From Euryodendron excelsum (taxonomy: Eukaryota > Streptophyta > Magnoliopsida > Ericales > Pentaphylacaceae), in NCBI GenBank assembly GCA_033060915.1, contig CM065392.1, positions 2,427,001 through 2,491,000 of the forward strand: a stretch of DNA of 64,000 bases. The letters are read 5' to 3'. Below are positions 11,047-23,037 of this stretch, piece by piece; positions within the stretch are counted from its first letter, which is position 1; each line of letters opens with the position of its first letter. The position numbers and the translations under genes were made by a program. The notes under the pieces are model-generated. The model did not search any database and was not told the DNA's origin. It saw only the letters and a program-made list of their open reading frames with translations.

Positions 11047-11065
11047 TATCACTACTAAAAAAAAG

Positions 11066-11300
11066 ACTTTTTGCTTCGGAAGTTTTTGCGACGGCTTTCT
11101 TGCTGTGGCAAAAAATGTCTTTTGCCACGGCAAGAAGGCCGTGACAAATATCCGTCGCAAATAGTTTTTTGCGACGGGAAAATTTATGGTGGCATAAAGT
11201 AGTTTTTGACTCAGGTATTTGTGACGGCAAGATCGCTGTCGCAAAACATGATTCTTGCGACGGACTTTTGCAATGGCATTATGGCTCGTCGCAAATAGTT
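11066..11300 (+). repeat. Left subterminal repeats of the CACTA element
   Basis: There are about ten copies, in both orientations, of a motif close to TTTGCGACGGC, some changed to TTTGCCACGGC or TTTGTGACGGC. In En/Spm elements such subterminal motifs bind the element's own DNA-binding protein (family knowledge). Confidence 0.85.
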
Positions 11301-11339
11301 TTAATAAAAACGACTACGTTTTGGATTTAAGCAAAAAAT

Positions 11340-11600
11340 AACTATTTAAAACGGCGTCGTTTTGGATTGGGCGGCCTTTCCCCCAAATTTCCCCCTTTCT
11401 TTCTTGAAACCCTAGCCGCACTCTCCCTTTTCCTCCTCCGCTGCACAAAGCGACAAGCTAGAACGAAGGGTATGTAAAGCAGTAAGCACCTCCTTGTCGC
11501 TGCACCTGCTTGCGCTCCACCATTGCTGCACGAAACCAGCACCTGTTTGCGCTCCACCATTGCTGCACGAAACCAGGTTAGTCCCTTTTTCTCTCTCATT
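11340..11600 (+). promoter_or_regulatory. Possible transcript leader of the CACTA element
   Basis: This stretch is clearly less AT-rich than its surroundings and contains AAACCCTAGCCGCACTCTCC, the kind of sequence often found in plant 5' untranslated regions. It holds two copies of a 37-bp unit (11503-11539 and 11540-11576) differing at one position. A possible splice donor (AGGTTAGT) follows directly. The role is inferred from position only. Confidence 0.35.
11503..11576 (+). repeat. Two tandem 37-bp repeats
   Basis: The unit begins CACCTG and ends GCACGAAACCAG. The copies differ at one base (CTTGCG versus TTTGCG), so the duplication is recent relative to the element. Confidence 0.9.
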
Positions 11601-11699
11601 ATTTTATCTTACTTTGGTCTTCTATCCATGTTCAAGGTTGGTTTTAAATTTTGTAATGCCACCGGAAGAATACCCATTCTTGGACGTAAACCTCATGGT

Positions 11700-11740
<41 letters not shown>

Positions 11741-11745
11741 CTATA
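11700..11745. repeat. TA/GT microsatellite
   Basis: About six TA units run into about fourteen GT units. Confidence 0.9.
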
Positions 11746-14700
11746 TGTATGTATATGGACTATCTTAAATGTAGAACTGGTGGTCAGCCTCCTGGAATTT
11801 GATAATTAATCTTTTAGATTGATGATTTGTGTCTGAATATCTAGTCATATTGCTTGAGGATATTAAAATATTGGGTGTCACTTAAAAATCATACAGGTTG
11901 ATTAATATTGGTTCATGGGCTAGCAACACATTTCTAGATTTGCCTTGATCCTGTCTTCTTTGGCATGAGTTCCGACCATGATTAAAATTGTAAATAATGT
12001 TTGCTACTTGTTTGATTTTAAAGCGTTTCCACAATGTCGAATAGTTCTGTTAGTTTAAATTGAATTTCACAAAAATAATTTGCTTATTTTACCATTTCTT
12101 ATTTGCTTCTTAATCTTATACATATAATTTTGGTGTAGCTATTTGAAACAAATAGCGAATGCAGATGAGAGAGAGGGAATCAAAAGCAATAATGGCCAGA
12201 ATAATTAAATCTATTTCAATTAACTGGATGAAAACTTTCATGTGTATCTATTGATTTCCTTTATCTAAAACTAGTGATTGTGATCTCTTTATCAATAAAA
12301 AAAGGGAATAAGCAATGTTTGAGATAGATATGATAAATACATACATACATACATACATATAGAAACAGAGAATAACATGAATGAATTAGTCTGATTCAAT
12401 TACGAGCATGAAATTGTTTTCCTTTTTTTCCCTGCATTGTTAAATAAGATATAGGTGTAACTAAGAGGGCTTTGAGTGGGAGACTTGTCCATTCACCCTA
12501 AATATAGATAAAGACTCTTTGCTTGTAGAAACCAACACAATCCAATAAATATTATTGAAGTTTTCATGAGTCCAACTTTTAATTACAGTTCAAATAGTGG
12601 GCAAAAATCAAAAGGGATTTGCTGAGAAAACCACTCATTCTCTTTGTCACTCTCACTCCTGCACTTGATAACACCTATTCTTTTGAAAACCAGTGTCTCA
12701 CTCACTAAGTGCGTATAGATGATGCAACATAGTAAAACCAATTTTTTTCATCAAAGCATTCAATGCTTTCTCATCCAACCTATATGCATATCAAAATCTC
12801 ACCTATTAAAGGATCAACAGAAAAAAAAAAAAAAAACAATACATCAAACCAAAAGCAAATTAAAATCACAAAAAACTTGACAAAGGTCTGTGATAAAAAC
12901 TTGGTACATTTATGCAACAAAGGACTGCAAAAAAAACTTAGCTGTCTTTGTCAGGGTAGATTAGGATTAAAATTTAAATGAAGTCAAGAAATGTTAAAAT
13001 TCAGTAATGTGACTATAAGATTTGTGTTATCAGATTGTATAGATTTCCCAATTGTGGAGAAACTAGATTTCCATGAGAATCTGGGTGGAATGAGGGGGTG
13101 GAATGAGGATGTTCAAATGGATGGATAGTGAGACAGCAAATGACACAATCAGAACTGAAAATTTTCATATCATAGAAGACTATGGTTTTGTGCAACAAAG
13201 CCAATATTATACACTTGCTCTACTTTTTTTCTTTTCTTCTTCTTTTCTCATGAGTGAATAGTTGTTGCAGTACCATAAAAAAGAGCTTTGAATTTTGCCC
13301 CACTAAAAAATATATAATAGAAGGAAAAAGAAAAATTCCTAATTGATTCCATAGAAAGCTTGAACTTTTTTAGCTTTCATCCAGAGGAATGTTGGAACTT
13401 CACCATTTTTCACCAATGACCTTCGAAATTACATTACCTGAAGGGATATGCTATTTTTGCTGCTTCTATGTAGAATAAAGTCCTTTAAGCTTAGTCCTGG
13501 TTTAGCCAATAACATTTTTGTAGGCTATGTTTAGATGCTGCCAGCTTCGCACCAAATTGTTTATAAACTTACATAGCACTTCCTTGGACCTCTCTAGTAT
13601 TTGTTTGCTTAGAGATGATGTATGCATGTGAGGGGGAGAATTTTTTTTTAGGGAGAAATTGTTTCGTAGAGGATTAATGCTAGGTGGTAGAGTTTATTAC
13701 AAATTCTCCACCAAAACAGTGGTCGTGTGGGTATAAGAGAGAGATAAGTTTAAAACCTATACTTATCCGATATAGAGAGAGAAAGAGAGACATAATATTT
13801 TGTGGTGCATTGTAGAGACGAGAGAGAGAGCTTCAGCAGCCGAGTAGAAGAGAGGACGAAAATAGATAGAGCATTATGGGTTTCATTCTTCAAGTATGGA
13901 CTTTAGATTTGGGCATTATAGTTTGTGCTGGAGTATTAATTAGATTAGTATATTTGCATATTTGCGTTTGGTTGATTTAATGAGTGATTCTTGGTTGAAA
14001 TGTGTTGATGATGGTGTATGGAGAATGCGTTGAATTTTAATGAACATGCATGCCTACTTGATATATGAAACCTGAATTTTAATGAACTAGCCTTGATATA
14101 TGAACCTGTCTAGGTTGAATTTTAATGAACATGCATGCCTACTTGATTTAGTTATCTGCCTCCTCTCTTTTATGGGTATCTTTGGTTTTCAGTTCTTTCA
14201 AATTGCTTGGGTGACAAATTTAGTGGACGGTATATTTGCAACTGATAATGGAGTGCCTTAACATCTCTTAACCCCCGATTGCTGCTCTCCCTTTTTGAGT
14301 CTATGTGTGCTTATCTTTCCTCCTTGTTTTTTGTTGCAATTTTGTCCTTTTCTTTCCTCTGCTTCTGCAGTGTTTGCTTTGTTTTTTCTGGTTGTGGTTT
14401 TTTTTTGTTCTTTTTAACTTATGCTTGCTTGTCTGCAGTAGACAAGAAATATATGGATTGGGGTGACAACAATCTTTTCTTCTTCTTATTGTTCTGGACA
14501 TTGCACTCTCTCTTACACTCTTTCTGGCTTTGTATATTCTTTTCAGTTTAATTATGTTTTTATTCCAAGTTCGCCTTCTCTAGCTTTGTCAAATTGCTTG
14601 TGGTCCTTAAGCCATTTTTGAAATTTGAATGTACGAAGTTTCCAATTCCTGTTTTTACTTGTGTGGCATAATTGATTATTAAATAGTCACCGTGAGCCAT

Positions 14701-15170
14701 TGCTGTGTTTTTTTAATTGTATTTTTATGTTAAATCTATCTTGACAGCCTTACAAGCTTTTACAATTGGCAAGGGAACATACACATGCATCTAATCTGAT
14801 TGTTTTTTATATGGTTCTACTTTTTGGATCAGGCTACTTTCTTTGTTGATAGTTTTGCTGTAAAGTTCGAGGCAATTGCGTTTTTGCTCTACTGCCAGCT
14901 GCCAAGTTGGAAATTTTGGTTAAACTATTGTTTTAGTGTATCCCTGTCATCAGAAATACATGATAAATTCTGGTTTTGTGCTTCTTGAAGACATAGTGTG
15001 CTATAATCTACCCATTAACAAATTGATGGCTGTGTATGGGTTATTTAGGTTTTCATTCGCGAAGAGAATATGATTCTTGTTTCTGCTGCCTGTTAATATG
15101 TGTTTTTCCTTTTCTCTTTTTCCTCTTTTCTGGTGCTTACTCAGTATTTGAGTTATGTGTTATACTTGTT
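11746..15170 (+). other. Intron-like interior of the CACTA element
   Basis: AT-rich, T-rich on the plus strand, with stops in all frames and no recognised protein. It includes a TACA microsatellite (about 12340-12358), GA-rich stretches near 13735-13830, and the small repeat at 14031-14148. T-rich tracts followed by AG are frequent, as in plant introns. Confidence 0.45.
14031..14148 (+). repeat. Degenerate ~42-bp direct repeats
   Basis: TGAATTTTAATGAAC occurs at 14031, 14073 and 14116. The first and third copies also share ATGCATGCCTACTTGAT, and the middle copy has lost part of it. Confidence 0.85.
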
Positions 15171-15345
15171 TCCTCATGTTCTGCCGACCCTGTAAGAACA
15201 ACTTACTCCACCATCATTGATTCTATGAGGGATATAACTGAAAGGGGAACTATCACATCAGTGGTGAAATTCGGAGGCATTCTTAATCTTTGTCATCCGG
15301 TTGCCGGTTGGTCCCCTCATGTTCACATGGCATAGGTGAATGCTT
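15171..15345 (+). other. Unrecognised protein-like segment inside the CACTA element
   Basis: The plus-strand frame ending at 15335 has an even, protein-like stretch from about 15183, including IIDSMRDITERGTI and FGGILNLCHPVAGWSP. Composition changes from the T-rich sequence before it. It may be a captured host-gene exon, as CACTA elements often carry, or an old transposon exon. I do not recognise the family. Confidence 0.25.
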
Positions 15346-15908
15346 GGAGGTATCGTCTAACCTCCATGGTCTGTTTGCTTCTTTGCCGTTGTACTTCCGG
15401 TATGTGATTGGGATGAATTGTAATATATTATGTCTTTTATGTTTTGTTTTATTTCATACATTTTTTTTCATTTTCCTGGGGTGAGGTGTTGTACAAGCTG
15501 TTGCAGATTTATTAGTGAATTAATTGCTGTTTATGCCTCCTTTCTTCAAATGAGAAAGGACACAATTGCCTTTGATTGTAGTAGGTTATGGCTTTATGAG
15601 GACTAACTTGAGTGGAAGAGATGAATCCTTGTAGCTGGGGTTAGCGCTTACTAAGTTGAGTGTTTTGTCTTTGGGTGGGCAAAGGAGTACAGTAGACAAG
15701 GTGCAGGAAAATAGGATCTAAGAGGTTTTTGGAAAGCTTCTATGGCTTGGCTGGAAGAGCAAGTTAACGGTATGGGCTCTTTCCCACAATTAGCTGTCAG
15801 ATCTTCCCAAGCAGATATTTTGGTCTGCTTGTTTTCGATTGGTTCCTTTCCATTTCGTTTGCTTATGTAAACAAAACGACAATTGGTATTATGTGCGGGA
15901 CCAAAATT

Positions 15909-18382
15909 CGACACCTTAAGTTTTAAAGTCAAGTTTTGCCGTTTTGGTGTCCAAATTCACGAATGGTCTAGGAACAGCGCGAAACTTGTCACGTAGCACG
16001 GTTTAGGCAATGTTGACGTGTGGGGACAAACGGCACGGCCTCCGGATTCCCGGTTTGGGAATTATAGCAGTTTTTCTAATGTTATAACACTTTAAGTTTT
16101 AAATATTAGTTTCGTCATTTTGGGGCCCAAAATCCACGAACGGTCTAGGAACGTCGTGAAACTTGGCACGTAGCATGGTTTAGGCAATGTTGACGTGTGG
16201 GACAAACGACACGGTCGCCGGATTCCCGGTTAGGGAGTTATAGCGTTTTTTCTAATATTTTAACACTTTAAGTTTTTAAATATTAGTTTCGTCGTTTTGG
16301 GGCCTAAAATCTATGAACGGTCTAGAAATGTCATGAAACTTGGCGCGTAGCACGGTTTAGGCAATGTTGATGTGTGGGGACAAACGGCACGGTTGCCGGA
16401 TTCCCGGTTTGGGAGTTATAGCGTTTTTTCTAATATTTTAACACTTTAAGTTTTAAAATATAAGTTTCGTCGTTTTTGGGTCCAAAATTCACGAACGGTT
16501 TAGGAACGTCATGAAACTTGGCACGTAGCACGGTTTAGGCAATGTTGACGTGTAGGGACAAACGGCACGGTTGCCGGAATCTCAGTTTGGGAATTATAGC
16601 ATTTTTTCTAATGTTATAACACTTGAAGTTTTAAATGTAAGTTTCGTCGGTTTGGGGCTTAAAATCCACGAACGGTCTAGGAACGTCGTGAAACTTGGCA
16701 CGTAGCACGATTTAGGCAATGTTGACTTGTGGGGACAAACAGTACGGTCGCCGGATTTCTGGTTTGGGAGTTATAACGTTTTTTCTAATATTTTAACACT
16801 TTAAGTTTTAAAATATAAGTTTTGTCGTTTTTGGGTCCAAAATCCACGAACGGTCTAGGAACGTCATGAAACTTGGCATGTAGCACAGTTTAGGTAATGT
16901 TGACGTGTAGGAACAAACGACACGGTCGCCGGATTCCCGGTTAGGGAGTTATAGCGTTTTTTCTAATATTTTAACACTTTAAGTTTTTAAATATTAGTTT
17001 CGTCGTTTTGGGGCCTAAAATCTATGAACGGTCTAGAAATGTCATGAAACTTGGCGCGTAGCACGGTTTAGGCAATGTTGATGTGTGGGGACAAATGGCA
17101 TGGTTGCCGGATTCCCGGTTTGGGAGTTGTAGCGTTTTTTCTAATATTTTAACACTTTAAGTTTTAAAATATAAGTTTCGTCGTTTTTGGGTCCAAAATT
17201 CACGAACGGTCTAGGAACGTCATGAAACTTGGCACGTAGCACGGTTTAGGCAATGTTGACGTGTAGGGACAAACGGCATGGTTGCTGGAATCTCAGTTTG
17301 GGAATTATAGCATTTTTTCTAATGTTATAACACTTGAAGTTTTAAATATAAGTTTCGTCGGTGTGGGGCTTAAAATCCACGAACGGTCTAGGAACGTTGT
17401 GAAACTTGGCACGTATCACGGTTTAGGCAATGTTGATGTGTGGGGACAAACAGCACGGTTGCCGGATTCCCGGTTTGGGAGTTATAGGGTTTTTTCTAAT
17501 GTTATAACACTTTAAGTTTTAAAATATAAGTTTCGTCGTTTTTGGGTCCAAAATCCACGAACAGTCTAGGAACGTCATGAAATTTGGCACGTAGCACGGT
17601 TGAGGCAATGTTGACGTGTGGGGACAAACGGCACGGTCGCCGGATTCCCGATTTGGGAGTTATAGCGTTTTTTCTAATATTTTAACACTTTAAGTTTTAA
17701 AATATAAGTTTCGTCGTTTTTGGGTCCAAAATCCACGAACGGTCTAGGACCGTCGTGAAACTTGGCACGTAGCACGGTTTAGGCAATGTTGACGTGTGGG
17801 GACAAACGGCACGGTCGCCGGATTTTTGGTTTAGGAATTATAGCATTTTTTCTAATGTTATAACACTTTAAGTTTTAAATATTAGTTTCGTCGTTTTGGG
17901 GCTTAAAATCCACGAACGGTCTAGGAACGTCGTGAAACTTGGCACGTAGCACGATTTAGGCAATGTTGACGTGTGGGGACAAACGGCACGATCACCGGAT
18001 TCCCGGTTTGGGAGTTATAGCATTTTTTCTAATATTTTAACACTTTAAGTTTTAAAGTTTAGTTTCGTCGTTTTGCGGCCCAAAATCCACGAATGGTCTA
18101 GGAACGTCGTGAAACTTGGCACGTAACACGGTTTAGGCAATGTTGACGTGTGTGGACAAACGGCATGGTCACCGGATTCTCGGTGTGGGAATTATAGTAT
18201 TTTTTCTAATATTATAACACTTTAAGTTTTAGTGTTTAGTTTCGTCGTTTTGGGGCCCAAAATCCACGAACGGTGTGAAACTTGGCACGTAGTATGATTT
18301 AGGCAATGATGACGTGTGAGGATAAATGGCATGGTCGCCAAAGTTATTTAGTTTCCTTTTGACACTTTAATATTTAAAGTTT
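15909..18382 (+). repeat. Satellite-like tandem array, 14 copies of ~177-178 bp
   Basis: The word GAAACTTG recurs at 15981, 16158, 16335, 16513, 16690, 16868, 17046, 17224, 17401, 17579, 17757, 17934, 18111 and 18277: thirteen steps of 177 or 178 bp, except the last (166 bp, an 11-bp deletion). Units include GGCACGTAGCACGGTTTAGG and GTTTCGTCGTTTTGGGG. Units 2-5 (from ~16158) and 6-9 (from ~16868) match pairwise through shared private variants, giving a 4-unit higher-order period of about 711 bp. The outer copies are the most diverged. The array is inside the CACTA element, just before its coding relic. Confidence 0.95.
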
Positions 18383-18428
18383 GATTTATTTTACACAACT
18401 TATTCAAATATTGTACTTATGATTGTAG

Positions 18429-18795
18429 GGTGGTATAAAAGTAAGTTTGCTTAGTGTGGGGCTTCCAAAACTCAAGGTCGCAGAGGGACTGCTTATAAGT
18501 ATGGACCCATTCACAGAATTGGATGGAGAACCTTTGGGTCCAAACTTCTACAAAGTGTTTGTTCAAACTGCGAGAAAATCTAACGCTCTTTTAGAAAGAC
18601 CACGCCATGGCATTGAAACTGTGGGAGAATCGATTGACCAATACGTTGCATTGAAATTTGTTGATGTAAATTACGTGTTTTTTATTTTTATTTTTTATGT
18701 TTTCATTAATGATATCATATTGCATATATGTTGTCTATATTAATCATGTTGGTAATTGTTTTATTTTTGTTTTTTCAGGTAATTGAAAAAGATTA
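18429..18795 (+). pseudogene. CACTA-encoded C-terminal coding relic
   Basis: The frame opens after a splice-acceptor-like TTGTAG at 18428 and reads without ATG through KVAEGLLISMDPFTELDGE, PLGPNFYKVFVQTARKSNAL and GIETVGESIDQYVALKF, to about 18666. It is followed by a T-rich intron-like stretch ending in TTTTTTCAG (18779) and a short final piece ending in TAG at 18795. The pattern (a G-x-x-L-G-x-x-F/W core, a Leu-Pro/Arg-Pro turn, then T-V/I-G and a V-A-W-P-like end) resembles the plant-transposon-associated domain often placed C-terminally in CACTA proteins (DUF8039-like, from memory). VAL replaces the usual VAW. This is a terminal exon pair without the rest of the gene. Confidence 0.45.
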
Positions 18796-19184
18796 GACCT
18801 GCCATGATGATCGGGATTGAAAGGGCTATTAATGTTTTATTTCGTTTTGCATTTTGAATTATTGGATGTTTGGGTACACTTGGATCTTGGAGTTTCACAT
18901 TTTTGAATAACTTTGTTGCATATATTTTAACTTCAATTATTATGTTACAGAAAAATTCTAATTCTAATATTTGTAATATTTTTTGTGGACATGGATTATG
19001 AAATTTGGTGAATGAATGTTTTTTTTTTGTGAATGAATTAGTTATATTATTTTATGTGTAAACAGGAATTTGGTGAATGAATATTTTTTTATTAATTAAT
19101 TCAGTTATACTTTTTCATGGGTATACATGATTTTTAGGAAATTATAAAAATATTAAATTTAATATAATTTATTAAATTTGTTTT

Positions 19185-19676
19185 CCACTTTTTGCGACGG
19201 CAGGTTATTTTTTGCGACGGCAAGCTATTTACGGCAGGTTATTTTTTGCGACGGTATAATCTGTAGCAAAAGTTTGAGAATTACCTATAAATTTGTTCTG
19301 ACAATTCATATGTGTCACTAATAATATGCTTTTGCAACAACATCATTTTTATTTGTGACGGCATAATATCCTCGCTATTATATTGGAATCGTGCGTCATC
19401 CATTTGCGACGGTTAATGCCGTCCCAAATAAGGCTATTTGTGACGGATATTGGCGACAAGACGTGACCGTCACAAAAATATAGTCTGCCACAGACTATTT
19501 GCGACGGTTATGATGCCGTCGCAAAAGTCAATATGCCGTCGCACTAGCCGTCGCAAATACTTTTTGCGGCGCCATTTAAAGCGACGCCCTCTTTGCTGTC
19601 GCAAAGCCGTCGCAAAAGAGCTTTTGCGATGGCGTTATATTTTTTGCGACGGCATTCTACCGTCGCAAAAACCCAG
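19185..19676 (+). repeat. Right subterminal repeats of the CACTA element
   Basis: This is a dense series, roughly twenty copies in both orientations, of TTTGCGACGGC-like motifs and their complements; neighbouring inverted copies could form hairpins. They match the left-end motifs, confirming that both ends belong to one element. Confidence 0.9.
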
Positions 19677-19692
19677 TTTTTTAGTAGTGTAT

Positions 19693-20100
19693 GTCTATCT
19701 GTATATGTAGAGAGTAAATTATGTAATACTCATCCTACTTAAAATGACCAAAAGAGTCCTCCATTTCCTGTGAGGGTATGTTAAAAGAAGATTTGACATT
19801 GCACACCAATTAATGGATCATTTACAAAGTTTACTTATTAATAAGTGTCCACTTTTCTGTAAATTATTATCCATCTATAAATTTCACTTTTATTGTGTTA
19901 AGCTGTTAATTTTACCCAAAAAATGAAAAATGCTGTCATATTTTTCTCTCCCTTTTCCTGAAAGCCATGGAAGTTACATGTGAACTAAGCCATCAAATTG
20001 AGTATAATTAATCACTATAATTAAGTCCACGAGAGAGGTTAGTGTTAAAATTTTCCATAGTGTGGGCTTACATTAATTGAATTCTGCTTTGTGAAAAACA
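19693..20100. other. Host DNA between the CACTA and copia elements
   Basis: AT-rich, with no gene seen. Its right limit is uncertain because the start of the copia 5' LTR could not be fixed. Confidence 0.4.
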
Positions 20101-20580
20101 GGTTGGATCCAATATGGCTATGAGACATACATGATGGCCCTTTTGTGTTGTGATCTATTGGTTTGGAACTATGTGCACCTTATATGATATTGGTGTGGTT
20201 GGATGGTAGAGTGTTCATATAAGCAGGTTAGATCCCCTCTCCACTCTCTAACCCTAGACAACCTATCCATTAATACTTTGTTTAGAACTCGAATTTTTTG
20301 TAAAAAAAAAAAAAAAGAAAATGTAAAGAAAAAGTAAACAAAAATACTCTTTATTTGTGTTCACTTTTTCTTTTCCCACTAAAAATCTGGGTTTCAAGCG
20401 GAGCCTAAGAGTCATCATATTGCTGTAGAGAGAAGGAGGGAAAGACCTAACCTTGGTGACCAAGAAATCAAGTTCAACCTTTCATCTTTGATGGTATAGC
20501 TCAAATAGATATGTTTCCGCATTCTTATATTCATATACATTAAGTTATAAATTTATATATTTATTTATTGCATTCTAACA
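20100..20580 (+). repeat. 5' LTR of the copia element (left edge uncertain)
   Basis: The right end is set by TAACA at 20576-20580, two bases before a primer-binding site. The left end is a guess: a TG near 20090-20180 is likely, but the 3' LTR is beyond the window and no target duplication can be checked. The stretch includes a T/A-rich tract and an AGAGAGAAGGAGGG leader-like segment. Confidence 0.45.
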
Positions 20581-20582
20581 AG

Positions 20583-20594
20583 TGGTCTCAGAGC
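20583..20594 (+). other. Primer-binding site, initiator tRNA-Met type
   Basis: TGGTCTCAGAGC matches the common plant copia site TGGTATCAGAGC with one change. It gives the orientation of the element and the end of its LTR. Confidence 0.8.
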
Positions 20595-21663
20595 CTTGTT
20601 TTTTAATTTAGAACTCAAAACTTGTTTGCATGATTGTTCTTGCGTCTTCTTTTTAAAAAGGACAAGGGGCTTGTTCCCTCGTCTTAAGGTTTCTTTTGAT
20701 ATATGGCACACCATTTAATTCAATCTGTATAGAGAGTATTGTGTTTTTTTTTCAGCCCTAAATTAATTATTCTTGAACGTAAAGTCGTTCAACTCTTGAA
20801 TTTCACGCATAAATAGTTGATGTGATTATATATAACTGTTCATGTGATGTCTACTATTCTATCCATATGTGCTTTGTGGTTTAGCTCGTGGCTTTGAATC
20901 TGGTGGAAATCATGGCCGAACGTAATTTCGTCAAAACCCAATATTGAAGTGTTAATTAATTTATTATTATTTATTAATTAAAACTCATTACGATCATGTT
21001 TGGCGTGTTGTACGAATATATTGACGATTATATTAATAATTCGTTCATCACAATCATGAACATTTCATATATCAGTTTTGTGGAGACATTTAAATATTTT
21101 AGATTTTTTGTTATAGCTAATTTTCCATTAAATATTTAAATATATATACAAAATATTTTGTATTTATTTTGTGGGCAATTTACAGATAAATTAATACCAT
21201 GGTTGAAAGTTTGAGTTAATGTGGGTGTTTGCTACCAAAGTGGTACATCTATTGAAACCTAAAATTTTCACATTGTGACATGGCTCAATCTCTAGTATTA
21301 TTATATACAATTATCTATCCAAAGAGGGTAATTGTGTGTTTTAATAGAAAGAGATGATATCAAGCAAGAGTTAGGGATTACTTAAGTCTAGAAGGGTTTT
21401 TTTTGCCCAAAGGAGATTAACTTTTCGAAAACATGGGTATTTTCATTTGTTGGCTTGCTAGAAAGAGACCCTATAGCATGTTACGCTCTCTGCCCAAAGG
21501 GAAGATTGTAGTGATGCAATTGGGCACTTTTAGTGATTTATGCTTATTTGAGTTCAAAGCAGATTAATAATCTGTTTATTGCCTTATTATTCTAATATAT
21601 TGTTATTATGTTGCCACATATAGTTTCTTTTGAGTTAATAACAATAATCCTACAGTTGAGCTC
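20595..21663 (+). other. Copia leader between primer site and gag
   Basis: AT-rich with no coding sequence. The gag frame has no ATG; reading upstream, it passes NNNNPTVELLTG and meets TGA, so the start codon has been lost. Confidence 0.55.
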
Positions 21664-22281
21664 TTGACTGGTTCCAATAAGAGGTGGAAGGCAGACATTA
21701 AGTTTACCTTGGGAATTGTGGATGTTGATTTGGCTTTGAGAGAGGGTGAACAAACTAACCCTACCACCATTAGTACTGCTGAGGAAAAGGAGCTTTATGC
21801 CAAATGGGAGAGATCCAATCGCTTGAGTCTCATAACAATAAAGAGTTCAATTTCAGAGTATCTTTTGAGTGGTTTGCCAGAGGCTAGCAATGCTAAGGAG
21901 CTTTTTGATATTGTGGGACAGAGATACCATGTATCTAGTGAGGTTGAGGTTGGATCCCTAATGAATGAGCTAACAAGTTTGAGGTATGATAGTGTGAATA
22001 GTGTGATGGAGTATATCCTTAAACTTGTCTTCATCCAGTCCAAACTTAAAGAGGGTAGTATTACCATACCTAACAATTTCATAGTTTACCATGCCCTTAA
22101 TTCCTTACCTTATGAGTTCAGTCAAATCAAAATAGCTTGTAACACCAAGAATGAGTCTTGGACTATTAATGACCTTATAGCTAAATGTGTCTTGGAAGAG
22201 GAGAAAATTAAGAGAGAAAAGAGTGAGAGTGCCTTGTATTTTTCTCATTTCAAGCCTAATCTTGGGAAAAAGGGGTTTTGA
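21664..22281 (+). pseudogene. Copia Gag (capsid part)
   Basis: This frame has no ATG. Features of the Ty1/copia Gag family (UBN2 type) include LLTGSNKRWKADIKFTLG at the start, DLALREGE, a central EYLLSGLPEASNAKELFDIV, LMNELTSLRYD and the helical WTINDLIAKCVLEEEK near the end. It would form the particle shell. TGA at 22279-22281 ends it, but the same frame continues directly with a Gly/Asn/His-rich linker (22282-22341) and the zinc knuckle, so this is a nonsense mutation, not a natural end. Confidence 0.88.
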
Positions 22282-23037
22282 GGGAGTAATGGGAATAAGG
22301 GGTATCGAGGGAGTCATGGGAATCATGGGTATCATGGAAACTTGTGGAAACCGGAGTTCAATACTCTTTATAAGGTTCAGAACAATCAAAGGCATGGTTA
22401 TGGTCAGACACAAAATGTTATGGGTCCCAAAGGTGTCATTAAGAAAGACATTCGTTGTTACTTCTGTAAGCAAATATGCCATAAAAGAAGCGAGTGTTCT
22501 AAATTCCCATCTTGGTTAGAGAAGAAGAAAAAGGAAGAAGGTAATCCACTTAATTTAGTTTGCTTTGAATCTAATTTAGTTAATGTCCCATCAAATTCTT
22601 GGTGGCTTGATAGTGGTGCAACTGTGCATGTTGCTATTTATTTACAAGGATTCAAAAGCAAACAGAAGCCAAGTGAGAATGAAGCCAAGCTTAAAGTAGG
22701 TAATGATGAATCTGTTAGGGTTGAGTCCATAGGAATAGTAGTTTTGAATTTGGATTTAGGTTTTCAGCTTGTTTTGAAAAATTTCTTTTATGTACTGTCT
22801 TTTAGGCAGAATTTGATTTCTATTTCTACTTTGGACAAAAATGGAAATTATTTTCAATTTGATAATGGCATGGTAGATTTGCTCAAAAATTCTCAAATTA
22901 TTGGTCATAGTGTGTTGAGTGATGGTTTATATAGATTGAATTTAGCCCATAATAATAAGTATACCTCTTTCCATGTTGAATATAATGTTTCTAAGAGACC
23001 TCAAAACAAAGAGAAATCTTTTTTTGTTGTGGCATAA
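22282..23037 (+). pseudogene. Copia zinc knuckle and aspartic protease
   Basis: In the same frame as Gag. The Gly-rich linker leads to a CX2CX4HX4C knuckle (22456-22497) in which the usual Gly before His is Cys. The protease active site DSGAT (22609-22623), preceded by WWL, is intact, and the fold continues with VKVGND-like and FFYVLSFRQNLIS-like segments. These parts package RNA and cut the polyprotein. The frame is lost at about 23024, where the next domain continues one base further on; the TAA at 23035-23037 is a result of that shift. Confidence 0.88.

Larger units (their letters stand above)
11050..19689 (+). mobile_element. Non-autonomous CACTA (En/Spm) DNA transposon, complete
   Basis: The left end CACTACTAAAAAA (11050-11062) is exactly inverted at 19677-19689, and the insertion is flanked by TAT on both sides (11047-11049 and 19690-19692), the 3-bp duplication typical of CACTA elements. 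Both ends carry subterminal repeats of the TTTGCGACGG/CCGTCGCAAA type. The 8.64-kb interior has a GC-richer start resembling a transcript leader, long AT-rich intron-like DNA, a ~177-bp tandem array and a short coding relic near the right end. No TNP2-type transposase is present, so movement would need a helper. Orientation follows the coding relic. Confidence 0.92.

Noticed and set aside
15909..18382. Regular repeats that might suggest a CRISPR array
   Set aside because: Units of 177-178 bp are repeated over their full length with no unique spacers, in a plant transposon.
20583..20594. A tRNA gene at the tRNA-like word
   Set aside because: Only the 12-base primer-binding complement is present; no cloverleaf or A/B boxes.
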